A stretch of 64,000 bases of DNA, taken from positions 12,211 through 76,210 of the forward strand of contig JBEKTJ010000014.1 of NCBI GenBank assembly GCA_049516155.1. Reading direction: 5' to 3'. Below, in pieces: positions 24,357 through 31,412 of this stretch (positions are counted from its first letter, which is position 1; each line of letters begins with the position of its first letter). Source of the DNA: Bog-159 sp049516155. GTDB taxonomy: Bacteria > Acidobacteriota > Terriglobia > Bryobacterales > Bryobacteraceae. The notes below the pieces were generated by a model. It had not been told where the DNA came from. It worked only from the letters and a program-made list of their open reading frames with translations, and did not search any database. Position numbers and translations under genes: made by a program.

Positions 24357-25885
24357 AATCCCGCATCTTGAAATACGTTGGCGCGCTGCTCACTGCCATC
24401 CTGCTCATTCTTGCCTTTCCGCGCTTCAATCTGGTGTGGTGCGCACCGGTGGCGCTGGCGCCCTTGCTGGTGGCCGTGGCGCGCGAACCGCGCCCGTGGC
24501 GACGCTTTCTGCTAGGACACATCGCGGGCGTTGTCTACTGGTTCGGCGTCTGCTACTGGATCCAGGGCGTACTGGCCGACTATGGCGGCTTAAGCCCGGC
24601 GCTGGCCTGGCTGTCGTTTCTGCTGTTTTGCCTGATCAAAGCGCTGCACATGGGCGTCTTCGCGATGCTGGCAGGCATCCTGATGCGGCGCTACTGGGCG
24701 GCGCCCGCGGTGGCCGCGCTATGGGTGGCCATCGAGGCTACCCACGGTTCGCTCGGTTTCGCCTGGCTGGCGCTGGGCAATGCCGGTATCGACATGGGGT
24801 TGCCCATGCGCCTGGCGCCTCTCACCAGCGTCTACGGCCTGTCGTTCGTCTTCATGCTGATGGCTACCGCAATGGCGCTGGCTGTGCTCGGCCGGCCGCG
24901 CGTCCAACTGTTGTGGCTGCTCCCCCTGCCCTTCCTGATCTTTCTGCCGGCGCTGCCCGACGCCCGCCGCGGCCGCGAGACCGCCGTCCTGGTGCAGCCA
25001 AATATTTCCGAAGACGCGCAATGGACTCCGGAGTCCGTCGACCGCATGCAGCGCAACCTGGTGGCGCTCTCGCTGCGCACCGTCCTGACCGGCGGCAGCG
25101 AGCATCCCGCGCTGGTCGTGTGGCCTGAAGTGCCTGCCCCGCTCTATTACGATGCGGATCCTCGTTTTCGCGGCTATGTCGCGGACCTGGCGCGCCTCGC
25201 CAATACGAATCTGCTGCTGGGAGTGGTGGCGCGTACACCGCAGGGCGCGTATCTCAACTCGGCCATCCTGGTTTCGCCGGAGGGCCGACTGGTCACACGT
25301 TACGACAAGGTCAACCTGGTGCCCTTTGGCGAGTTCGTCCCGTGGCCCTTCGATTTCGTCAAGCGCATCACCACCGAGGCGGGCGATTTCACGCCGGGCA
25401 CGCAGGTCGTAGTTTCGCCCTTCAATGGCCAAAATGACGGCCACAGCGATGGCCACAGCGATGGTCATAAACTGGGCGCCTTCATCTGTTACGAATCCGT
25501 ATTCCCCAATTTCGTACGGCGCTTCGTGCGGGACGGCGCCGAGGTGCTGTTCAACATTTCCAACGACGGATACTTTGGCAAAACGGCCGCGCGCTACCAA
25601 CACCTTGAAATCGTGCGCATGCGCGCCGCCGAGAACCGGCGCTGGATCCTGCGGTCGACCAATGACGGCATCACGGGCACCATCGATCCGGCCGGGCGTT
25701 TGCGCGGGACGCTGCCGCTATACGTGGAAGCCGCCTCGCGCACGGGCTTCAATTATATCCAGGAGCGCACGTTCTATACGCGTTATGGCGATTGGTTCCC
25801 CTTCCTGTGCGCGTTAGTGGCTGCGGCTTTGCTGATCGTCACCATTTGCACGCGGTCGCATGGCCCACAATATCCGGCCGCGTAA
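24353..25885 (+). CDS. lnt: Apolipoprotein N-acyltransferase
   Basis: Inner-membrane enzyme adding the third acyl chain to lipoproteins. 510 residues: about six to seven N-terminal membrane helices, a periplasmic nitrilase-like domain, and a C-terminal helix. The catalytic triad is Glu259 (WPEVPAPL), Lys319 (YDKVNLVPFGEFVPW) and Cys379 (FICYESVF). TTG start overlaps the lipA stop (TTGA). A small in-frame 12-nt repeat (GHSD) sits just before the Cys strand. Confidence 0.94.
   Translation: MKSRILKYVGALLTAILLILAFPRFNLVWCAPVALAPLLVAVAREPRPWRRFLLGHIAGVVYWFGVCYWIQGVLADYGGLSPALAWLSFLLFCLIKALHMGVFAMLAGILMRRYWAAPAVAALWVAIEATHGSLGFAWLALGNAGIDMGLPMRLAPLTSVYGLSFVFMLMATAMALAVLGRPRVQLLWLLPLPFLIFLPALPDARRGRETAVLVQPNISEDAQWTPESVDRMQRNLVALSLRTVLTGGSEHPALVVWPEVPAPLYYDADPRFRGYVADLARLANTNLLLGVVARTPQGAYLNSAILVSPEGRLVTRYDKVNLVPFGEFVPWPFDFVKRITTEAGDFTPGTQVVVSPFNGQNDGHSDGHSDGHKLGAFICYESVFPNFVRRFVRDGAEVLFNISNDGYFGKTAARYQHLEIVRMRAAENRRWILRSTNDGITGTIDPAGRLRGTLPLYVEAASRTGFNYIQERTFYTRYGDWFPFLCALVAAALLIVTICTRSHGPQYPAA
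25436..25468 (+). repeat. 12-nt tandem repeat within lnt
   Basis: Units of the form GAYGGCCACAGC occur two and two-thirds times, in frame, encoding D-G-H-S repeats in a loop of the nitrilase domain. Similar unit length to the aroQ repeat. Confidence 0.8.
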
Positions 25886-25902
25886 TTCGTCTACAACAGT
25901 GG

Positions 25903-26490
25903 ATGGAGCGAACGCTGAGGATTCCGCAACAGATCGCGGAGCAGAACCGGCAGATCTCCGAGGTGGTGCAGCGCGAGCGCGCCCGTCTCCGTAGCTTTGT
26001 GCGGAAGCGGGTACCCGACGCGGGCGACGCCGAGGACATTCTGCAGGACGTGCTCTACGAGTTGGTATCGACGTACCGGCTGATCCACCCTGTTGAGCAC
26101 GCCGGCGCATGGCTGTACCGCGTAGCGCGGAACCGGATCGTAGATTTTTTCCGGAAGAAGCGGCTGGCGGCGCTGGGAGATGCGGTGGCGGAAAAAGCGG
26201 ACGATGAGGGCGTGCTCAGGCTGGAAGATCTGCTGCCTTCACCGGAAGCCGGTCCGGAAGCGGCTTACGCGCGAACCGTGCTGCTGCACGAGCTCAATGT
26301 CGCGCTCGATGAACTGCCGGCGGAGCAACGCGATGTGTTTATCGCGCAGCAGATCGAGGGCCGCAGCTTTAAAGAGCTTGCCGATGAAACCGGCGTGGGG
26401 CTGAACACGCTTCTCTCGCGCAAGCGCTATGCGGTGATCCACCTGCGCCGGCGATTACAGGCCATCTACGACGAGTATCTGAAACCATGA
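25903..26490 (+). CDS. RNA polymerase ECF sigma factor
   Basis: 195 residues from ATG 25903. Region 2 (ERARLRSFVRKRVPDAGDAEDILQDVLYELV and GAWLYRVARNRIVDFFRKKR) and region 4 (ALDELPAEQRDVFIAQQIEG, SFKELADETGVGLNTLLSRK) are clear, joined by an acidic linker. It would direct a small stress-type regulon. The next gene, overlapping by ATGA, encodes a small membrane protein that could act as its partner or anti-sigma, although no known anti-sigma motif is visible. Confidence 0.93.
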   Translation: MERTLRIPQQIAEQNRQISEVVQRERARLRSFVRKRVPDAGDAEDILQDVLYELVSTYRLIHPVEHAGAWLYRVARNRIVDFFRKKRLAALGDAVAEKADDEGVLRLEDLLPSPEAGPEAAYARTVLLHELNVALDELPAEQRDVFIAQQIEGRSFKELADETGVGLNTLLSRKRYAVIHLRRRLQAIYDEYLKP

Positions 26491-26858
26491 GGACAACGAA
26501 CATGATAAAGAAACGGGTGAAAAGAGGAGTGAAGATCGCGTTGCTCATCCCGGTGGGGCTGGCAGCCGTGGCGGTCTTCGGATTTATCGTGATGTATCTG
26601 TGGAACTGGCTGGCGCCGGCGGTATTCGCCGCGCGGACGATCACCTTTTGGCAAGCGCTCGGTCTGCTGATCCTGGCCAGGATTCTGGTCGGAGGACTCG
26701 GCGGGGGCCATGGCGACGACAAGCGTGGGCGCCGGGGCATGATGGATCGGTGGGAGCGAATGAGTCCCGAGGAGCGTGAAGCGTTCCGCCAGGGATTACG
26801 CAATTGCGGCGAAGGCCGTGGGCCGGCGGACAGCCCGACGGCGGCTCCCTCGGCGTGA
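26487..26858 (+). CDS. Small membrane protein coupled to the sigma factor
   Basis: 123 residues, starting in the ATGA overlap; ATG 26502 is also possible. Basic N-terminus, two hydrophobic segments (IALLIPVGLAAVAVFGFIVMYLW and ALGLLILARILVGGLGGG), then a charged tail containing MDRWERMSPEEREAFRQGL, a motif common in small proteins next to ECF sigma genes. Role inferred only from position: a membrane sensor or anti-sigma-like partner. Confidence 0.7.
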   Translation: MRTTNMIKKRVKRGVKIALLIPVGLAAVAVFGFIVMYLWNWLAPAVFAARTITFWQALGLLILARILVGGLGGGHGDDKRGRRGMMDRWERMSPEEREAFRQGLRNCGEGRGPADSPTAAPSA

Positions 26859-26864
26859 CGATCA

Positions 26865-27539
26865 TTATTCGCCACGCGCGGGTTCCAGCAAATCGATCGA
26901 GTGTGCGATCCCCGGGGAGATGCGCGCCAGTCCCGACGTCAGTTCATCACCGGCGCGCATCAGTTCCTCGACAGGCATGGGCGGCAGGCGGTCGATGACG
27001 AACCATAGATTCCGGCTGTCCCGGTTCAGCGCGGTGCGTTTGCACTGCCGCCAATTCCATCTGCGGCAAGTGATACCCTTGTCGTCGCGCCACACGATCT
27101 CGCCGGCGTCGGGATGTTCGGCTACCGGCGCGCCATCGCGAATCGTATCGAACGTCTCATCCCCGCGCGCCACCGCCAGCCGGGGTGAGCCGGCGTAGCG
27201 ATCCAAGTCTTCGCCGCCGAAGCATGCGCCAAACCGGATGCTCAGCGCGTTGTACAAATCGACCACCGGATCGATCGCGGGCAGGCTCCCGTTCTTCTCC
27301 ACTCGCTTCCACAAAGCTTCTACCGAGCAGGGAGTCTTCTTGGGATTCGCTCCAAACGCCCGGAATGCCGCGCGCCAGGATTCGAGGTGTTCCGTCATCC
27401 AAGCGGGTGGCTGTAACGGAATCGCCGGTATCGCCGCGGAGTCCGCCGATTGGAAGTTCCAGACGACCACGCTCAACGCACGGTACTGTGGGTACCGCTG
27501 CCAGATCGCAGGATCTACTGTGGGAAGAAAGGCGATCAA
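26865..27539 (-). CDS. B3/B4 domain protein (PheRS-beta-like)
   Basis: 224 residues related to the B3/B4 domain of phenylalanyl-tRNA synthetase beta; stand-alone forms are thought to act on amino acids or mischarged tRNA. Supporting segments: NPKKTPCSVEALWKRV, PAIDPVVDLYNALSIRFGAC, the ligand-lining WRDDKGITCRRWNWRQCKRT, and NLWFVIDRLPPMP. TTG start overlaps the stop of the upstream Uma2 gene (TTGA), so the two form a minus-strand pair. Confidence 0.85.
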   Translation of the reverse strand: MIAFLPTVDPAIWQRYPQYRALSVVVWNFQSADSAAIPAIPLQPPAWMTEHLESWRAAFRAFGANPKKTPCSVEALWKRVEKNGSLPAIDPVVDLYNALSIRFGACFGGEDLDRYAGSPRLAVARGDETFDTIRDGAPVAEHPDAGEIVWRDDKGITCRRWNWRQCKRTALNRDSRNLWFVIDRLPPMPVEELMRAGDELTSGLARISPGIAHSIDLLEPARGE

Positions 27540-28033
27540 AGCTCCCCTAGCCGGACCTCGATCTCACCTGCGCGAAATCTCCCGTCTTCCACACGCTCGG
27601 TACCCTCCGGCGAATGGATCTCGCCCGTGCCGGTGATGGGATCCACGATCCACACATAGGCTACACCGAAGGCCAGATATTCGCGGACCTTGGCCCACAC
27701 CTCGACAGCCGGGTCGCCGGGAGACAGAATCTCCACGCACAGGAACGGCGGCTCGGTGAAGACGTCTTCGTCTGGCTCGCCCTGGGTCACGCACAGATCC
27801 GGAACACGGTAGCGCGCCGGCGCACGTTGAGTGCGTATGCGCTGCTCCGGCCAGACCTCGTACCCGAGCGGATCGCCTGCCGGGCAAAGCATACGGAGCA
27901 GGTAGCGCTGCATCTTGCTGTGTGGTTTTTGGGGTATGGAACGCGGAACAATCCTCCCCTCCACGTACTCGGCATCGTACTCGAAGGCCGAATGCAGGTA
28001 TTCCTCGACGCTCACCAGTTCTGTGATTGCCAT
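27536..28033 (-). CDS. Uma2 family (DUF820) putative nuclease
   Basis: 165 residues. LVSVEEYLHSAFEYDAEYVEGRIV is the family N-terminus, and RVPDLCVTQ followed by PPFLCVEILSPGD and YLAFGVAYVWIVDP carry the PD-(D/E)XK-type acidic residues. Role unknown; such proteins are common, multi-copy and often mobile. Coupled to the B3/B4 gene. Confidence 0.88.
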   Translation of the reverse strand: MAITELVSVEEYLHSAFEYDAEYVEGRIVPRSIPQKPHSKMQRYLLRMLCPAGDPLGYEVWPEQRIRTQRAPARYRVPDLCVTQGEPDEDVFTEPPFLCVEILSPGDPAVEVWAKVREYLAFGVAYVWIVDPITGTGEIHSPEGTERVEDGRFRAGEIEVRLGEL

Positions 28034-28245
28034 GGCGATCTTCCTCCAACTTTATCCATAATCGCCGCTGTAGGCAGGATCTTGGAAGCTGGAGTCCTAG
28101 TACTAAATCGGCAAAACGCTTTGGACTCCAAGGCCGACCTCAGCCGATGCAGACGAACCATAAAATTCTGATTCTAATATTGTTAATATAAAGAAACAAG
28201 TCCATACGCCATTCGGCGGCGCTTCCTCACCCCAGCGCAACAACC

Positions 28246-28274
28246 TTGACAAACGCACCTAAGTTGAGTAATTC
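28246..28274 (+). promoter_or_regulatory. Putative promoter of the TauE/PEP-synthase-like gene cluster
   Basis: TTGACA at 28246-28251 matches the -35 consensus; 17 nt later TAATTC (28269-28274) is a weak -10. It lies about 19 nt upstream of the first gene of the 28293-37563 run. The -35 is strong, the -10 poor. Confidence 0.45.
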
Positions 28275-28292
28275 TATCTAGAATTGGTCCGC

Positions 28293-28577
28293 ATGCGAAG
28301 CTACTTATCGAAGACCGCAGTCGTTGCCCTGCTCCTGCTCCCTTTGCATCTGAAAGCGGCGGAGAGCACCGGCGCCATGATAATCGTGGCGGACAGCCGC
28401 CATCTCACCGGCCTCACGGCCTGGTGGGTCAACATCTATAACGAAAGCCATTTTTATTTCGCTCTCCTGACGATCATAACCATTCCGCTGGGAGGCGCGA
28501 TACTCGGCGGCATTGCCGACCTGCTCATGCGCCAGATCGGCATTGACCTGAAGTCCAGGGCGTTGCGGGAGAACTAG
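28293..28577 (+). CDS. Small membrane protein next to a TauE/SafE exporter
   Basis: 94 residues from ATG 28293 (TTG 28284 also in frame). A signal-like N-terminus (TAVVALLLLPLHLKAAES) is followed by HLTGLTAWWVNIYNESHFYF and a second hydrophobic helix (ALLTIITIPLGGAILGGIADLL). The sequence does not belong to a family whose function I know. From memory, unverified, similar small proteins stand beside TauE-type exporters in some deltaproteobacteria. It is 27 nt from the exporter gene and probably works with it. Confidence 0.7.
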   Translation: MRSYLSKTAVVALLLLPLHLKAAESTGAMIIVADSRHLTGLTAWWVNIYNESHFYFALLTIITIPLGGAILGGIADLLMRQIGIDLKSRALREN

Positions 28578-28604
28578 CCGGACCGATTTCATCGAGGTGA
28601 TTTC

Positions 28605-29669
28605 ATGAATTGGTTTTATGTACTGCTGCCCATCGCCGGAGTCCACGTCTGGTGGCCCGGCTTGGTGATCCTGGGGCTGGGCGTCGGCATTATCGGCGGC
28701 TTCTTCGGCATGGGCGGCGCCTGGATGGTCACTCCCGCCCTGAACGTGCTCGGTCTTCCCATGGCTTTTGCTATTGGAACCGATATCACCCATATGGCGG
28801 GAAAATCGCTGATATCCACCATGCGGCATGCCAAATTCGGCAACGTCGATTATAAGCTCGCGCTGATCATGGTCTTCGGCACCGTCGGCGGACTGGAGAT
28901 CGGCGCCCGCAACATCATGTGGTTGGAGCGCATTGGTAAGATCGACTTTTATGTCCGCTGCGGCTACCTGGTGCTGCTCACCGCGATCGCCTGGCTGGTG
29001 TTCGCCGACGTAGTGAAACGACGGAACAAAGATCGCGCCGCCCGTGCCGCCGGCCGGACTGTAGACCATCTGACGACCGGCATCGAGTGGTACAAAACGC
29101 TGCAGCAGATCAAGATCCCGCCGGTGGTCAACTTCCCCAGAGCGGGCGTGCGTTGTTCCGTGTGGCTGCCAGTGGGCGTCGCTTTCTTTACCGGCTGGCT
29201 GGCTGGTGTTCTGGGTATTGGGGGCGGCCTGATCCGTATGCCCTCGCTCATCTATCTGATCGGCGTTCCCACGCATGTTGCGGTGGGCACGGACCTCTTC
29301 GAAATCGCTGTCTCCGGGCTGTACGGCGCTGCTACTTACAGCTACAAGGGCCGCGTGGAATTGTGGGCCGCGTTCATCATGCTGATCGGGGCTGCCGTCG
29401 GCGCGCAAATAGGGGCCGTGGCTACCAAGTACGTCAAGGGCTACGGAATTCGCATCTTTTTCGGCTGTGCCGTGGTCGGTTGCGACATATCCATTCTCAT
29501 GAAAATCGTCGCGTCCATGTACCCCAGCCTCAAGTCGGTGCTGGACGTCTGCGCGACGCTTCTGATTCTTAGCCTGGTTTCGCTGCTCTCGCTATTCATC
29601 GTATTGAAGTTCGTTATGGGTGTGCGGGAAGAGCTGGCGCTGAAGAAAGAGGCGGTGCTGGTTGCGTAG
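28605..29669 (+). CDS. TauE/SafE (TSUP) family anion exporter
   Basis: 354 residues with ~8 membrane helices. Both halves carry the family's repeat: GLGVGIIGGFFGMGGAWMVTPALNVLG and GVLGIGGGLIRMPSLIYLIGVPTHVAVGTDLF. A ~60-residue cytoplasmic loop (VVKRRNKDRAARAAG ... GIEWYKTLQQIKIPP) separates them. Family members move sulfite, sulfonates or other organic anions; the substrate here is unknown. It overlaps the next gene by 8 nt. Confidence 0.9.
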   Translation: MNWFYVLLPIAGVHVWWPGLVILGLGVGIIGGFFGMGGAWMVTPALNVLGLPMAFAIGTDITHMAGKSLISTMRHAKFGNVDYKLALIMVFGTVGGLEIGARNIMWLERIGKIDFYVRCGYLVLLTAIAWLVFADVVKRRNKDRAARAAGRTVDHLTTGIEWYKTLQQIKIPPVVNFPRAGVRCSVWLPVGVAFFTGWLAGVLGIGGGLIRMPSLIYLIGVPTHVAVGTDLFEIAVSGLYGAATYSYKGRVELWAAFIMLIGAAVGAQIGAVATKYVKGYGIRIFFGCAVVGCDISILMKIVASMYPSLKSVLDVCATLLILSLVSLLSLFIVLKFVMGVREELALKKEAVLVA

Positions 29670-30201
29670 AACGCCATTGGCGGCCGGCGCCGGCATCGCC
29701 GCGGCGCTGTGCCTGACGGGCTGCGGACCTTTGGGCAAGGTCGAGCAGGGCCGGGTAATCGCCTACGATCCGCAAACACGGCAAGTGACTCTAATTCGCG
29801 AGCCAGGATTGCTGCCGCCCGTGACCGTCTGGGCGCCCGCCGATCCAAACGAAATGGGTCCCGCGCCGGCGGCTGGCGGCTTGCTGCTCCTGGATACTAA
29901 GAACCGGCGCATCGTAATCTACGATCGCGCCACCCAAGCCTTCCGCACTATCCCATACACGCCTCTCGCCGAACGCCACAATGTCGCCAAAAGCCCCGGG
30001 CCTCCGGTGGTCGACCGCGCCAGAAAGACCATTACCCTGTACTCCCGAAAGGATCGCACCCTCGTTACATTCGGTGCGTCCGAGGAGTTGCTGGCGATGC
30101 CCGTCGGCACGTGGCGAGCCGGCGACGTGGTTCGCTACTACTACAAGGACCCTGCCCGCGCGCTACGATTGATGAACGTGACCAAGACCGATCTTTCGTA
30201 G
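29662..30201 (+). CDS. Lipoprotein, DUF4881-like
   Basis: 179 residues with a lipobox (AALCLTGC, lipidated Cys ~20). The mature part is a small beta-rich domain: VEQGRVIAYDPQTRQVTLIRE, LLLLDTKNRRIVIYDRA, ITLYSRKDRTLVTFG, GDVVRYYYKDPARALRLMNVT. I place it in a DUF4881-like group from memory only. TTG start inside the exporter gene implies coupled translation, so it may be an outer- or inner-membrane accessory of the exporter. Confidence 0.7.
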   Translation: MRRTPLAAGAGIAAALCLTGCGPLGKVEQGRVIAYDPQTRQVTLIREPGLLPPVTVWAPADPNEMGPAPAAGGLLLLDTKNRRIVIYDRATQAFRTIPYTPLAERHNVAKSPGPPVVDRARKTITLYSRKDRTLVTFGASEELLAMPVGTWRAGDVVRYYYKDPARALRLMNVTKTDLS

Positions 30202-30222
30202 GACGGGCCTCCTGGCCTGTCC
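30201..30222. repeat. REP-like palindrome
   Basis: Arms GGACGGGCC and GGCCTGTCC (one mismatch) with a TCCT loop, directly after the lipoprotein stop. Same family as 3832 and 37576, in the opposite orientation judged by the loop. Confidence 0.65.
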
Positions 30223-30231
30223 CCATTCCTT

Positions 30232-31395
30232 ATGACCGAAGGGCGCTCTCTCTCCGCTTTGCTTTCACAGGTGCTGGTTGCGTTTACGGTCGAGTTCGAT
30301 AATGAGTTCGAGCGGCAAATGGGCGAAGCAGGCTACCCTGGCGCGCGGTTGTCATTGGTGGTGTGGCTGAACCTGATGCGATTCGTAGGCGCGGGGGTGT
30401 CGGTGCGCGACCTGGGCGCACAAGCCCTGGCGCCCGAGAATCTGGTGAAATTTCAACTGGGGTGTCTGGAGAGGTGGAGATTCGTCGTATTGCAGCCAGA
30501 TCCGGCGGGCGGCCGGCGCAGCGGGTGGGGCAGCGGGCGCGGCATTCATTTGGATTGGGTGGTCCGCCTCACAGCTAAGGGACAGGCGGCCAGCCGTATA
30601 TGGCCGCCGTTGTTCGCCGAGATCGAGGGGCGCTGGGAGAGGCGCTTTGGCAGGAAAGAGATCCACCGCCTGCGACAGGCTTTAGGTGGTGTCGCGGAAA
30701 AACTGGATATCGAGCTGCCGCACGGCCTGCCGGGTGGCTTGGAGGAAGGAGCGGACTTTCCGCGACGGGTCAAGCGCGCCGGGAACAGCCTTCCGTTGCC
30801 GGCGCTGCTGTCCCAGTTGCTACTGGCGTTCCGCCTGGAGTTCGATCGCGAGTCACCCGCGCCTCTGGCACTTTGCGCCAACACGCTGCGAGTACTGGGG
30901 GAAGTCCCGATACGCGCGGCGGACATCCCATTCCTCACGGGCGGATCTCCGGAAACCAGCGGCGTTGGATGGCAGATCAAGCCATATGTGGTGGTTACCT
31001 CCGATCCCACAGCGCGACGCGGAAAGGTAGTGCGCCTGTCTGAACGGGGCCTGATGGCGCAAGGGGCGTACTACCGGCTGAACGGGGACATCGAGAAGCG
31101 CTGGGAGGAGAGATTCGGCAAGGACCGGATCGATACGCTGCGCGAGTCGTTGCAGGGATTGTTCGACCGGCAAGGCATCGGTGGCGCGCCGCTGCTTTCC
31201 GAGGGATTGGTTCCACCCACGGGTACAGTGCGGGCGGGCGACCAGGCGCCGGCGCTTGGCCGCCGGGATGTGGGGGTAGCGGCGCGGCAGCGAACGCGCG
31301 ATCTGGTGGCACAGACCCAGGCGTTCGTTCGCGATCCGGCGGGCGCGTTGCCGTACTATCCTGCATGGGATATGAACCGCGGATTCGGGCCTTGA
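30232..31395 (+). CDS. Duplicated winged-helix (MarR-like) protein
   Basis: 387 residues made of two related modules: residues ~5-165 start LSALLSQVLVAFTVEFDNEF, residues ~190-325 start LPALLSQLLLAFRLEFDRES. Each continues with a helix-turn-helix-like stretch and a segment ending in LTAKGQAASR / LSERGLMAQG followed by a helix with RWERRFG or RWEERFG. This is the MarR-type arrangement in tandem within one chain. The last ~60 residues are unlike either module. Likely a DNA-binding regulator that could bind as an intramolecular dimer; target unknown, perhaps its own cluster. Confidence 0.7.
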   Translation: MTEGRSLSALLSQVLVAFTVEFDNEFERQMGEAGYPGARLSLVVWLNLMRFVGAGVSVRDLGAQALAPENLVKFQLGCLERWRFVVLQPDPAGGRRSGWGSGRGIHLDWVVRLTAKGQAASRIWPPLFAEIEGRWERRFGRKEIHRLRQALGGVAEKLDIELPHGLPGGLEEGADFPRRVKRAGNSLPLPALLSQLLLAFRLEFDRESPAPLALCANTLRVLGEVPIRAADIPFLTGGSPETSGVGWQIKPYVVVTSDPTARRGKVVRLSERGLMAQGAYYRLNGDIEKRWEERFGKDRIDTLRESLQGLFDRQGIGGAPLLSEGLVPPTGTVRAGDQAPALGRRDVGVAARQRTRDLVAQTQAFVRDPAGALPYYPAWDMNRGFGP

Positions 31396-31412
31396 GGCGA
31401 TAATCTAATCCT

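Noticed and set aside
28305..29408. 367-codon minus-strand frame
   Set aside because: Opposite the small membrane protein and TauE exporter genes, which have clear family motifs.
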